Shown: positions 8,985 through 17,131, numbered from the stretch's first letter. The stretch is 64,000 nt of DNA from DATKFM01 sp963810485 (GCA_963810485.1 CAWENQ010000003.1:496001-560000), one strand, 5' to 3'. The notes: generated by a model from the letters alone, not told the origin. Translations and numbers: made by a program.

Positions 8985-9910
8985 ATGACGGCGCCGGCCT
9001 TGATCGCCCTGGATTGGGGCACGACCAACCTGCGGGCCTATCTGGTGGGCGCGGGCGGCGAGGTCATCGCGCGGGAAGAGCGACCCCTGGGTATCATGCA
9101 GGTGGCCAAAGCGGACTTCGCCGGCGCTCTGGATGAAACGCTGAAAGCCTGGATGCCGCTGCTACCGGCCTTCCGATTATCGCCTGCGGCATGATCGGCA
9201 GCCGCCAGGGCTGGCGCGAGGCGCCTTATGTCGCCTGTCCTGCAGGCGCGGCCGATGTGGCGCAGGGCATGATTGCCGTGGAGTGGCGCGGCGGACATCA
9301 GGTGTTGCTCATCCCCGGCATCTCCTGCCGTGACGCCCAGGGCGTGCCGGATGTCATTCGCGGCGAGGAGACGCAGATCTTCGGCGCTGTTACCGGCGAT
9401 GGCGGTCTCTTTCTGCTGCCGGGAACCCATAGCAAATGGGTAGCCGTGGAGATGGGCCGGATCATCAGCTTCGCCACCTTCATGACCGGCGAGGTGTTCG
9501 GCGTGCTGCGGCAGCACAGCATCCTCGGCCGCACGATGCAGGGCGAGGGGATCGATGAGGGAGGTTTCCGGCGTGGCGTGGCCGCGGCGGCCAAGGGCGG
9601 CGGCGCGCTGCTCCATGGGCTGTTCGGCGCGCGGACGCTGAACCTGTTCGGCGAGCTGGCCGAGCGGGAAGGGGCCGGCTACCTCTCTGGCCTGCTCATC
9701 GGCACGGAGCTGCTCGAAGCGCCGCGCGTTGTCGGCATCCCCGGCAAACCCTCGTCCATCGGACTTATCGGGCAACCTCAACTTTGCCGGTCCTATGCCA
9801 TGGCTGCCGCTGAGTTGGGTTACGCAACCTCTGAGACCGCGCCCGACGCGGCGCTGCATGGTATCTGGCGGCTCGCCTGCGCTCGCGGGCTGGTCAAGGA
9901 GGCGGCATGA
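8985..9910 (+). CDS. dgoK: 2-dehydro-3-deoxygalactonokinase, one frameshift
   Basis: The enzyme phosphorylates 2-keto-3-deoxygalactonate at C6. The N-terminus ALIALDWGTTNLRAYLV is the characteristic DgoK opening with its phosphate-binding DWGTTN. The second segment contains CGMIGSRQGWREAPYV, AVTGDGGLFLLPGTHSKWV and FMTGEVFGVLRQHSILG. After WMPLLPA the frame is lost by one missing base near 9168 (a CCC probably read as CC). It resumes in another frame as PIIACGMIGS. The corrected length is 308 residues, normal for the family. The stop at 9908-9910 lies within an ATGA that may couple translation to the aldolase. One of only four deletions among the window's frameshifts. Confidence 0.87.
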
Positions 9911-9918
9911 GTTAGGAA

Positions 9919-10536
9919 TTGCAGTCATGGCTGGCTCGCTGTCCGCTGGTGGCCATTCTCCGCGGCATCCGGCCTGACGAGGCCGAGGAAGTGGGCGAGG
10001 CGCTGACCGGTGCCGGCTTTGCCATCATCGAAGTGCCGCTGAATTCGCCCGCGGCCTTCGACAGCATCGGGCGTTTTTCGGCCGGCTTCGGCTCCAAGGC
10101 GCTGATCGGCGCCGGCACGGTGCTCGATCCCGCCGACGTCCAGCGGGTGAAGGATGCCGGGGGCCGCGTGATTGTCATGCCTCATGGCGATTCCACTGTT
10201 ATCAAGGCGGCGAAGGCGGCCGGCATGCTCTGCATCCCCGGCGTCGCCACGCCAACAGAGGCATTCGCGGCGCTGGCGGCGGGCGCCGACGCGCTGAAGC
10301 TGTTTCCCGCCGAAACCCTGCCGCCGGCGGCGGTCAAGGCCTGGCGGGCGGTGCTGCCGAAATCCGTCCCGCTGCTGATGGTCGGCGGCATCACGCCGGA
10401 GAAGATCCCGGGCTATCTCGCGGCGGGTGCGACGGGCTTCGGCACCGGCGGCCAGCTCTTCCAGCCGGGCTGCGAAATTGCCGCGCTGCGGAAACAGGCG
10501 GCGCGCTACGTGGCGGCGTTGCGGCAAAGTTCCTAG
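9919..10536 (+). CDS. dgoA: 2-dehydro-3-deoxy-6-phosphogalactonate aldolase
   Basis: This class I aldolase of the KDPG/KDPGal family cleaves KDPGal to pyruvate and glyceraldehyde 3-phosphate. The visible signatures are LVAILRGIRPDEA, the catalytic Glu in AIIEVPLNSP, and the Schiff-base Lys in ADALKLFPAE. The glycine-rich phosphate-binding segments are MVGGITPEK and GFGTGGQLF. The length of about 205 residues is normal. The start is awkward: an ATG at 9907 overlaps the dgoK stop in the same frame but is followed after one codon by TAG (9913-9915). The first usable codon is then TTG at 9919. A one-base miscall turning GAG into TAG would restore the longer, coupled start. It closes the sugar operon. 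Confidence 0.88.
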   Translation: MQSWLARCPLVAILRGIRPDEAEEVGEALTGAGFAIIEVPLNSPAAFDSIGRFSAGFGSKALIGAGTVLDPADVQRVKDAGGRVIVMPHGDSTVIKAAKAAGMLCIPGVATPTEAFAALAAGADALKLFPAETLPPAAVKAWRAVLPKSVPLLMVGGITPEKIPGYLAAGATGFGTGGQLFQPGCEIAALRKQAARYVAALRQSS

Positions 10537-10707
10537 TTCGCCCCGAACCATTTAACCCGTTACCACAGCGCCGCGCATTCATTGACACAACGGCGCCGTT
10601 GACGCCGCTGGCGCGCGACAACAACATACCTCCCAACAAAGACGGCGTTTCAGCAGGTTGCACCATGTCTGCTGAGGCGCGGCGCGGCATGGCATAGGGA
10701 GGATAGT
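10537..10707. promoter_or_regulatory. intergenic promoter region of aco genes with a 14-bp palindrome
   Basis: The gap before the acetoin dehydrogenase genes contains the perfect palindrome CAACGGCGCCGTTG at 10589-10602, a plausible dimeric operator. I looked for the sigma-54 pattern TGGCAC-N5-TTGC used by many aco operons and found no convincing match. A strong ribosome site GGGAGGATAGT precedes the ATG at 10708. Confidence 0.35.
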
Positions 10708-11676
10708 ATGCAGTTAAGCCGGGACGACCTGCTCAAGGCCTATAAGCGGATGCGCATGATCCGCGAGTTCGAGGATGCCGTGCATGACGAGTTCTCCGCC
10801 GGCAACATCCCCGGTTTCGTGCATCTCTATGCCGGCGAGGAGGCGTCGGGAGTCGGCATCTGCATGCATCTCGAGGATCGCGACTGCATCGCCAGCACCC
10901 ATCGCGGCCACGGCCATTGCATCGCCAAGGGCTGCGACGAGCAGGGGATGATGCAGGAGATCTTCGGCAAGAAGGACGGCCTGTGCGGCGGCAAGGGCGG
11001 CTCGATGCATATCGCCGATCTCTCAAAGGGCATGATGGGCGCCAACGGCATCGTTGGCGGCGGGCCGCCGCTGATCTGCGGCGCGGCGTTGACCGCCAAG
11101 ACGCTGAAGACCGGCGGCGTGGCGATCGCCTTCGTGGGCGATGGCGGCTCCAACCAGGGCACGACATTCGAGTCCTACAATCTGGCGAAGGTCTGGAATC
11201 TGCCGGCGATCTTTGTCGTCGAAGACAATGGCTACGCCGAGAGCACGGCGTCGAAATGGTCTGTCGGCGGCAGCCAGGTGGGCCGCGGCAAGGGCTTCGG
11301 CATGCCATCGGTCGAGGTCGACGGTTCGGATTTCTTCGCCGTCTACGATGCCGCGCGCGAGGTGATCGACCGGGCGCGCAACGGCGGCGGGCCCAGCCTG
11401 ATGCATGTGAAAGTCATGCGCTACTACGGGCATTTCGAGGGCGATGCCTCCACCTATAAATCCGCCGACGAGGTGGCCAAGTACAAGACGACGAACGATC
11501 CGCTCTCCGTGTTTCGCAACCGCGTCACCCAGGCGCATCTCCTGGATACCAAGTCGCTCGACGAGATCGACAAGCAGTGCAAGCAGCATATCCAGCAATG
11601 CGTGGCCACGGCCAAATCCTCGGCGGTGCCGACCGAAGCTGATCTGCTCACCGACGTCTATACGTCGGCGTATTAG
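10708..11676 (+). CDS. acoA: acetoin dehydrogenase E1 component, alpha subunit (TPP-dependent)
   Basis: The protein has 322 residues of the E1-alpha dehydrogenase family. The thiamine diphosphate motif is GDGGSNQGTTFES, ending at VVEDN, with the upstream signatures STHRGHGHCIAKG and CGGKGGSMHIAD. HVKVMRYYGHFEGDAS and the length are those of AcoA rather than pyruvate dehydrogenase E1-alpha. With AcoB it forms the E1 heterotetramer that cleaves acetoin (or a related alpha-ketol or 2-oxo acid) and passes the acetyl unit to the lipoyl domain of AcoC. The gene is first of three tightly spaced genes. Substrate assignment rests on family resemblance and on the AcoC type next door. Confidence 0.88.
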   Translation: MQLSRDDLLKAYKRMRMIREFEDAVHDEFSAGNIPGFVHLYAGEEASGVGICMHLEDRDCIASTHRGHGHCIAKGCDEQGMMQEIFGKKDGLCGGKGGSMHIADLSKGMMGANGIVGGGPPLICGAALTAKTLKTGGVAIAFVGDGGSNQGTTFESYNLAKVWNLPAIFVVEDNGYAESTASKWSVGGSQVGRGKGFGMPSVEVDGSDFFAVYDAAREVIDRARNGGGPSLMHVKVMRYYGHFEGDASTYKSADEVAKYKTTNDPLSVFRNRVTQAHLLDTKSLDEIDKQCKQHIQQCVATAKSSAVPTEADLLTDVYTSAY

Positions 11677-11689
11677 GGAGGGCGCTGTC

Positions 11690-12700
11690 ATGGCCAAGAA
11701 GACCTACCGTCAAGCCATCAACGAGGCGCTCCGCCAGGAAATGGAGCGCGATCACCGGGTCATCCTCATGGGCGAGGATGTCGCCGGCGGTCTGGGCGCG
11801 CCGGGCGAGCAGGATGCCTGGGGCGGCCCGCTGGGCGTCACCAAGGGACTGATGCCGAAGTTCGGCCGCGACCGCGTGCTGGACACGCCGATCTCCGAAA
11901 GCGCGTTCATCGGCGCGGCGGCGGGTGCTGCGGCCACGGGCCTGCGGCCGGTGGCGGAGCTGATGTTCGTCGATTTCCTCGGCGTCTGCTTCGACCAGAT
12001 CTTCAACCAGGCCGCCAAGTTCAAGTACATGTTCGGCGGCAAGGCGATCACGCCGATGGTGATCCGCACGATGTACGGCGCCGGCTTCCGCGCGGCGTCG
12101 CAGCACAGCCAGTGCCTCTATCCGATCTTCACCCATATTCCCGGCCTGAAAGTGGTTCTGCCCAGCAATGCCTATGAAGCGAAGGGCCTGCTGGCCCAGG
12201 CGATCCGCGACGACGATCCCGTCATCTTCTTCGAGCATAAGGCGATGTATGACGAGACCGCCGAGGTGCCCGATGACGCGTACACGATCCCATTCGGCGA
12301 GGCGAATGTCTGCCGCGAGGGCGACGACGTCACGATCATCACCATGGGCCGCATGGTAAATTTCTCCAACCAGGTGGCCGACAAGCTGGCGAAGGAGAAG
12401 ATCGGCGTCACCGTGGTGGATCTGCGCACGACTTCGCCGCTGGACACCGAGACCGTGCTGGAGACGGCGTCGGAGACCGGTCGCGTGGTGGTGGTGGATG
12501 AGGCCCATCCCCGCTGCAACATGGCGGCGGATATCTCGGCGCTGATCTGCCAGGAGGCGTTCGACGATCTGAAGGCGCCGATCAAGATGGTCACCGCGCC
12601 CCATTGCCCGGTCCCGTTCTCGCCGGCGCTGGAGGATCTGTATGTGCCTAGCCCGGCAAAGATCGAGGCGGCGGTCCGCGCCGTCATGGGGAAAGCCTGA
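11690..12700 (+). CDS. acoB: acetoin dehydrogenase E1 component, beta subunit
   Basis: The 336-residue protein carries the transketolase pyrimidine-binding domain (about 5-180) and the transketolase C-terminal domain (about 200-325). Recognisable segments are TYRQAINEALRQEMERD, ILMGEDVAGG, PISESAFIGAAAGAAATGLR and the C-terminal VVVVDEAHPRCNMAADISA. I start at the ATG at 11690 (MAKKTYRQ) behind GGGAGGGCG, 13 bases after acoA. The TGA stop overlaps the acoC ATG (12698-12702), so subunit ratios are probably kept by translational coupling. Pyruvate-type E1-beta subunits look similar; the acoC partner favours the acetoin assignment. Confidence 0.88.
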   Translation: MAKKTYRQAINEALRQEMERDHRVILMGEDVAGGLGAPGEQDAWGGPLGVTKGLMPKFGRDRVLDTPISESAFIGAAAGAAATGLRPVAELMFVDFLGVCFDQIFNQAAKFKYMFGGKAITPMVIRTMYGAGFRAASQHSQCLYPIFTHIPGLKVVLPSNAYEAKGLLAQAIRDDDPVIFFEHKAMYDETAEVPDDAYTIPFGEANVCREGDDVTIITMGRMVNFSNQVADKLAKEKIGVTVVDLRTTSPLDTETVLETASETGRVVVVDEAHPRCNMAADISALICQEAFDDLKAPIKMVTAPHCPVPFSPALEDLYVPSPAKIEAAVRAVMGKA

Positions 12701-13824
12701 TGGCCGGCGAGATCCATTCCATCGTCATGCCGAAATGGGGCCTGGCGATGGAGGAGGGGACGGTCACCGCCTGGCAGATCGCCGAGGGCGCGACGATCGC
12801 CAAGGGGCAGGAGATCGCCGATATCGAGACTTCGAAGATCGCGAACGTTTTCGAGAGCCCGGTCTCGGGCAAGGTGCGCCGGCTGGTGGCGCCGATCGGC
12901 GACGCGCTGCCAGTGGGCGCGCTGCTGGCGGTGGTGGCCGACGACAAGGTCGGTGACGGGGAAATCGACGCCTATGTCACGAAGTTCAACGAGGCGCTGA
13001 AGGAGCAGCTCGCGGCCAGGGCCAGCGAGAAGAAGCCGGAACCGGAGATGGTGGAGATCGCCGGCGGCGGCCGCATCCGGTATCTGAAGCTGGGCGGCGG
13101 CGAGGGCGCGCCCGTGCTGTTCATCCATGGCTTCGGCGGCGATCTCAACAACTGGCTGTTCAACCAGGAAGTCCTGGCGGAGAGCCACACGACCTACGCG
13201 ATCGACCTGCCGGGCCATGGCGGGTCCGGCAAGGATGTCGGCGCCGGCGATCTGGGCGCCATGACGGCGGCCGTGGCGGGCTGGATGGCGGCGATGAAGA
13301 TCGACCGGGCGCATCTGGTGGGTCATTCGCTGGGCGGCGCGATCGCGCTGCAACTTGCGGCGACGCAGCCGGACAAGGTGGCGTCGGCGACGCTGATCTG
13401 CCCGGCCGGCCTCGGGCCTGATGTCTCGATGGAATACATCAACGGCTTCATCGAGACGAGCCGCGGCAAGAAGCTGGAGCCGATCCTGCAGATGCTGGTG
13501 GCCAACCCGGCGCTGGTCACCCGCGACATGATCGAGGACGTGCTGAAGTTCAAGCGCATCGACGGCGTGGATGCCGCACTGAAGAAGATGCGCGACGCCA
13601 TCTTCCCGGGCGGGAAGCAGGGGGTCATCCTGCGCGACGCCGTCGGCAAGGTGAAGGCACCGATCCAGGTCATCTCCGGCAGCCAGGACCGCATCGTCCC
13701 GGCGAAGCATGCGGAGGGGTTGCCCGGGAACGTGAAGGTGCATTCCCTGGCCAATGCCGGCCATATGCCGCACTTGGAGGCGGCGAGCGACGTGAACCGG
13801 CTGATCGCGGAGCTCGCGAAGTAG
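12700..13824 (+). CDS. acoC: acetoin dehydrogenase E2-type subunit: lipoyl domain plus alpha/beta hydrolase
   Basis: The 374-residue protein has an N-terminal lipoyl domain (about 1-85) with the modified Lys in DIETSKIANVFESP. The remainder is an alpha/beta-hydrolase domain (about 115-370), not the usual 2-oxoacid acyltransferase domain. The hydrolase part shows VLFIHGFGGD, the nucleophile elbow LVGHSLGGAI (Ser), SGSQDRIVP (Asp) and NAGHMPHLE (His), so the triad looks complete. This architecture matches AcoC of pseudomonads and Ralstonia. There is no peripheral subunit-binding domain, and no dihydrolipoamide dehydrogenase gene follows. E3 must be supplied from elsewhere. The next 500 bp are non-coding. 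Confidence 0.87.
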   Translation: MAGEIHSIVMPKWGLAMEEGTVTAWQIAEGATIAKGQEIADIETSKIANVFESPVSGKVRRLVAPIGDALPVGALLAVVADDKVGDGEIDAYVTKFNEALKEQLAARASEKKPEPEMVEIAGGGRIRYLKLGGGEGAPVLFIHGFGGDLNNWLFNQEVLAESHTTYAIDLPGHGGSGKDVGAGDLGAMTAAVAGWMAAMKIDRAHLVGHSLGGAIALQLAATQPDKVASATLICPAGLGPDVSMEYINGFIETSRGKKLEPILQMLVANPALVTRDMIEDVLKFKRIDGVDAALKKMRDAIFPGGKQGVILRDAVGKVKAPIQVISGSQDRIVPAKHAEGLPGNVKVHSLANAGHMPHLEAASDVNRLIAELAK

Positions 13825-14162
13825 CGGTGACGGCGGTGCAGGCCCGGTCGCGTCGCGTCGTTCCGGGGCGAAATCTGTGCATTTCTCGCAATCTTCGTGC
13901 AGGAATCTCCCAGCGCTGGCAGGGGATTGAGCCCTAAATTGCCGATTCCCGGGGGACCCTGATTTTTGGGAACGATGCCATGCAAGGGAATCCCTGACTT
14001 GGGCATGTTTGTTCGGTCGCTCCAGGTGCGTTGTGAGCGGCATGCCGTATTCCGATAGATTGTGTACAGAGGAATCCCACGGCTGAGCGCCGACAGGAAC
14101 ATTATCTTATCAGCAAGGCCGTGGCACACTTTCAAGGAATCTGATCCTTGGATAAGCCAAGG

Positions 14163-14324
14163 TTGTCATCCCGGAAACCACGCGTCAGCGTGGTTGTCCG
14201 GGACCCAAGAACACCGAGCGGTGGTGAGACATCTTGGCGAGTTCCGTGTGCTTGGGTCCCGGGTTCCGCCGCACGAGACAAACGCTTCGCGTTTGCTCGG
14301 GAAGCGGCGGCCCCGGGATGACAA
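14163..14324. repeat. 162-bp nested palindromic intergenic element
   Basis: The element is bounded by perfect 12-bp inverted ends, TTGTCATCCCGG (14163-14174) and CCGGGATGACAA (14313-14324). Inside are further perfect stems. AACCACGC pairs with GCGTGGTT (14176-14195). CCGGGACCCAAG pairs with CTTGGGTCCCGG (14198-14209 and 14251-14262). CCGCCGC pairs with GCGGCGG (14266-14272 and 14304-14310), enclosing CAAACGC/GCGTTTG (14279-14295). The transcript would fold into a branched multi-hairpin structure. It lies in the 528-bp gap between acoC and the next gene, of which the rest (13825-14162) shows nothing convincing. It resembles the TCATCCCGG palindromes common between alphaproteobacterial genes; no second copy was noticed here. 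Confidence 0.75.
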
Positions 14325-14352
14325 TTTGTGCGGGTGTTGGTAAACGGTGCTC

Positions 14353-15246
14353 ATGGCCATAGACATACCTACGGAACTCGTAACCGCCATCGCGTGCATA
14401 CCTGTGCTAGCACAAGTTCCAGCGGCCAAGCTTGCAGCCGAACCGCTGCCGGGTTTGACCAACCGCAACTACAAGATCACGACGCCGGGCGGGAACTACG
14501 TGCTCCGCCTGCCGGGCGCGGGAACGGAGAAATACATCGATCGCGCGGCCGAGGCCCATGATGCGGGATTGGCGGCGGGAGCGGGGTTGACGCCGGAGAT
14601 CCTCTACGCCGATCCGGCGACCGGCCTGATGCTGACCCGCTTTGTCGATGGCGCGGAGACCCTGACCGTGGCGGCGATGCATGATCCCGCCACGCTGCGC
14701 GACGCCGCGCAGATCCTGCGGCGGCTGCATGACAGCGGCCTCAGGTTTCGCCGGGAAATGCGGGTTTTCGACAAGATCGACTCGTATCTGCAGAAGAGCC
14801 CGCGAGCGGCAGCGCAGTTTGGCGCGGTTCGCAGGGCGGCGGAGAAGCTGCGGAACCTGGTGGACGATCCCGAGCGGCGGCTGGCGCCCTGCCATATCGA
14901 TCCGACACCCCACAACTTCATCCGAGGGCGCGGCTCCGATGGAGCCTCACGACTCTATCTCATCGACTGGGAATATGCGGAAATGAGCGAGCCGGCCTAT
15001 GATCTGGCGGGGCTGTCCATCGAGGCGGATTTCAGCGATGCCGAGGATCGCACGTTGCTCGCGGCGTATGGCGAGGGCGTGAAAGGCGCAACCCCCGATC
15101 GCGTCACTGCCTACAAAGTGTCGCTCTATCTGATGGCGGGTTCCTGGGCGGCAATGGCGGTAGAATTCGGGAACAAGACGTCTGAATTGGAAGCAATGGC
15201 ACATAGACGGCTGGCGCAGGCACGAGCAGCGCTCGCAACCAGTTAG
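14353..15246 (+). CDS. choline/ethanolamine kinase-like phosphotransferase (APH fold)
   Basis: The protein has about 297 residues and a kinase-like aminoglycoside phosphotransferase/choline kinase fold. The N-lobe has LPGLTNRNYKITTPGGNYVLRLPG, cut here for length by its key residues: N30-Y-K and the Lys-equivalent Arg in VLRLPG. The catalytic loop is CHIDPTPHNFI (His-x-Asp, Asn) and the metal-binding motif is LIDWEYAEM, followed by PAYDLAGLSIE. These are closest to LicA/choline kinase-type proteins. The ATG at 14353 and a GTG at 14347 are both possible starts; neither has a clear ribosome site. It stands alone, just after the palindromic element and 2 bases before the convergent azlD gene. 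Substrate unknown; choline, ethanolamine or a small alcohol is the likely class. Confidence 0.72.
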   Translation: MAIDIPTELVTAIACIPVLAQVPAAKLAAEPLPGLTNRNYKITTPGGNYVLRLPGAGTEKYIDRAAEAHDAGLAAGAGLTPEILYADPATGLMLTRFVDGAETLTVAAMHDPATLRDAAQILRRLHDSGLRFRREMRVFDKIDSYLQKSPRAAAQFGAVRRAAEKLRNLVDDPERRLAPCHIDPTPHNFIRGRGSDGASRLYLIDWEYAEMSEPAYDLAGLSIEADFSDAEDRTLLAAYGEGVKGATPDRVTAYKVSLYLMAGSWAAMAVEFGNKTSELEAMAHRRLAQARAALATS

Positions 15247-15248
15247 CA

Positions 15249-15554
15249 CTAACCGATAATAAACCGCGTCGCCGACACCACCGCCACCGACGCGATGACG
15301 CTGACGAAATCGTTGCCGATGAACTTCATCACCAGCACAGCCGTCGCCAGGCCCAGCCATTCGGGCGGGCCGCCGTTGGCGGCGATGGGGCCGAGAATGG
15401 CGCCGATCAGGGCGACGGGGATGGCCTTGAGCCAGGCTTCGACCCGGGGCGTCACGGTCACGTAGCGCATGAGGAAGAATCCGCCGGCGCGGCAGGCATA
15501 GGAGGCCAGCCCCATCAGCAGGATGGCGGCGAGGGCTTCAGGCCGGATCAGCAT
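15249..15554 (-). CDS. azlD: AzlD-family branched-chain amino acid exporter small subunit
   Basis: This is a small hydrophobic protein of 101 residues with about four membrane segments. The opening is LAAILLMGLASYACRAGGFF, followed by AWLKAIPVALIGAILGPI, as in AzlD. Together with AzlC it forms a two-component exporter of the LIV-E type, moving branched-chain or other amino acids outwards across the inner membrane. I start at the ATG at 15554 (MLIRPEAL). It overlaps the end of azlC by 17 bases, a standard arrangement for this pair. An in-frame ATG at 15593 would extend deeply into azlC and is unlikely. Confidence 0.82.
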   Translation of the reverse strand: MLIRPEALAAILLMGLASYACRAGGFFLMRYVTVTPRVEAWLKAIPVALIGAILGPIAANGGPPEWLGLATAVLVMKFIGNDFVSVIASVAVVSATRFIIG

Positions 15555-16242
15555 TGCGGAAGGCGCCCACGAGGCTGCCCGCGAGCGCGCCAATCAGGAT
15601 GTACCAGGGACCGTCCAGCAGCTTCTCGACGACGATGGCCACGATGACTCCCGCCGCCAGCGGCCAGAGCTGGCTGGATTTCCGGAAGAACACGACCGCC
15701 ATGCCGGCGAAGAACGCCGCCAGCATGAAGTCGGCGCCGTAGCGGTAAGGATCGCCGAGAAGCTGGCCAAAGACATGTCCGGCCGCAGTCGACCCGACCC
15801 AGAGAAACCAGATGAAGAAGGCACTGCCGATCAGGAATGCGGCATCGAGCCGGCCTGCCTCATACTCCCGCATCTGCAGGGCCCAATTGCCGTCGCCCAG
15901 GGCGAACATCGAGAGATAGGCCTGATAGGCCGGCAGGCCGCGATACCAGGGGCGCAGCGTTGCGCCCAGCAGCATGTAGCGGGCGTTCATCGCCAGAGTG
16001 GTGAGCGTCACCGCGATGAAGGTCACCGGTTCGGTCCAGGCCTCCAGGGAGGCCATCTGCGCTCCGCCGGCGAACACGACGCCGCTGAACAGCATCAACT
16101 CGGCAGTGCTCAATCCGGCGGCGCCTGCCATGATACCGAAGGCGACGCCGTACAGGCCGATGCTCGGCACCAGCACCAAGCCGCGGAGGGTGCCGGCGCG
16201 AAAGCCAGCCCAGGTGAAGGGCGGTGCCGTGGATGAACTCAT
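15538..16242 (-). CDS. azlC: AzlC-family branched-chain amino acid permease
   Basis: The 234-residue integral membrane protein has about seven or eight hydrophobic segments. Family features include GVAFGIMAGAAGLS, LFSGVVFAGGAQMASLE and LTTLAMNARYMLLGATLRPW, the last being the AzlC hallmark. The ATG at 16242 (MSSSTAPPF) gives the normal family length; an upstream ATG at 16296 is the alternative. It is divergently transcribed from the CGNR-type regulator, with 80 bases between the chosen starts. That gap contains a near-palindrome, so the regulator probably controls the exporter. The exported solute is unknown. Confidence 0.85.
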   Translation of the reverse strand: MSSSTAPPFTWAGFRAGTLRGLVLVPSIGLYGVAFGIMAGAAGLSTAELMLFSGVVFAGGAQMASLEAWTEPVTFIAVTLTTLAMNARYMLLGATLRPWYRGLPAYQAYLSMFALGDGNWALQMREYEAGRLDAAFLIGSAFFIWFLWVGSTAAGHVFGQLLGDPYRYGADFMLAAFFAGMAVVFFRKSSQLWPLAAGVIVAIVVEKLLDGPWYILIGALAGSLVGAFRNADPA

Positions 16243-16282
16243 GGGCGGGATGCGAAGTTGCCGGTTGCCGGGGGAATCTGTA

Positions 16283-16311
16283 TAACCAGTAAACACTATA
16301 TTTGATGGTTA
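16283..16311. promoter_or_regulatory. candidate operator between azlC and the CGNR regulator
   Basis: An imperfect 29-base palindrome centred on 16297 has outer arms TAACCA (16283-16288) and TGGTTA (16306-16311). Inner AAA (16291-16293) and TTT (16301-16303) are placed symmetrically. Its site between divergent exporter and regulator genes suits an autoregulatory operator. No binding data; inferred from symmetry and position. Confidence 0.4.
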
Positions 16312-16322
16312 GGTCAAATCCT

Positions 16323-16931
16323 ATGCGCATCTATGGTTCCTATGCCCAGGCGACGCCCAAGTTCATCGCCGGCGCCCGCTGCCTGGATTTCCTCAATACG
16401 ACGGAGGACGGCGGGGTGGAGCGGCTGACGAGCTACGCCGAGTTCGTCATCTGGTCGAAGGCTGCCGGGCTGATCGACGCGGCGGGGCAGCGCCGCTTGC
16501 TGGCGTTGGCCGCGAAGCAGCCGCAGGCCACAGCAAGGGTTCTCGCCCTGGTGCTGGAGGCGAGGGCGGCGCTGGCCGATTTGGTCAGAGGTTCGGTGCC
16601 GCAGCGGGCTCGGGCGATGGCGGCGATCAACGAAGTGCTGGCGCAGGACCGCTTCGTCATGCAGCTCGAGTGCAGAGAATCGGGATTACACCAGCACTGG
16701 AAGCCGGATGGTCCGGAACTTCGGCAATCGCTTTTGATGCTGCTGCGGGAAGCGGCCGCGCTGCTCTCCACGCCGGCGCGGGCGCAAATCCATCACTGCG
16801 CCGGCGATGACTGCGGCTGGTTTTTCCTGGACACGTCGCGCAATCAATCGCGGCGCTGGTGCGAGATGGAGACTTGCGGCAACAAGGCAAAGGCTCGGGC
16901 GCATTATCACCGGCATCGGGCGGAGAGCTAG
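16323..16931 (+). CDS. CGNR zinc-finger (ABATE-domain) regulatory protein
   Basis: The protein has about 202 residues. The N-terminal ABATE/ginK-like region opens with FIAGARCLDFLNT. The C-terminal zinc finger (about residues 155-200) shows HHCAGDDCGWFFLDTSRN, then RRWCEMETCGNKAKARAHY. The four Cys that bind zinc are present, but the eponymous CGNR reads CGNK. Members of the family are thought to be transcription regulators and often sit beside transporter genes. The ATG at 16323 places the start beyond the candidate operator; an ATG at 16305 lies inside it. The divergent azlCD pair is the obvious target. Confidence 0.8.
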   Translation: MRIYGSYAQATPKFIAGARCLDFLNTTEDGGVERLTSYAEFVIWSKAAGLIDAAGQRRLLALAAKQPQATARVLALVLEARAALADLVRGSVPQRARAMAAINEVLAQDRFVMQLECRESGLHQHWKPDGPELRQSLLMLLREAAALLSTPARAQIHHCAGDDCGWFFLDTSRNQSRRWCEMETCGNKAKARAHYHRHRAES

Positions 16932-16955
16932 ATCGGTTGCACAGACATATGCAGT

Positions 16956-17022
16956 CCCCTCGCCCGCGGAGCGGGAGAGGGGGCACAACATTCGCGTCCA
17001 GCGAATGCTGTGCGGGTGAGGG
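16956..17022. repeat. palindromic intergenic repeat, copy 1
   Basis: The copy starts CCCCTCGCCC and ends GCGGGTGAGGG, which pair across it. Internal hairpins are CCCGC/GCGGG (16963-16975) and CACAACATTCGC with GCGAATGCTGTG around the loop GTCCA. It belongs to the same family as the copy at 17132-17196 but in the opposite orientation: the loop is GTCCA here and TGGAC there. Confidence 0.65.
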
Positions 17023-17131
17023 CTTGGGAGCACATGCGTTGAAAGCACCGATCCGATAGAAAAGGCATCGATCACCTTTGGGCCGAACCTTGTGGCGGAC
17101 ACTCTAGCGGACGCGGGGATATCGGCGCCGG

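Noticed and set aside
10537..10707. A sigma-54 promoter for the acetoin genes
   Set aside because: No TGGCAC-N5-TTGC-like match with correct spacing was found; the nearest (TGGCGCG at about 10610) lacks the -12 element.
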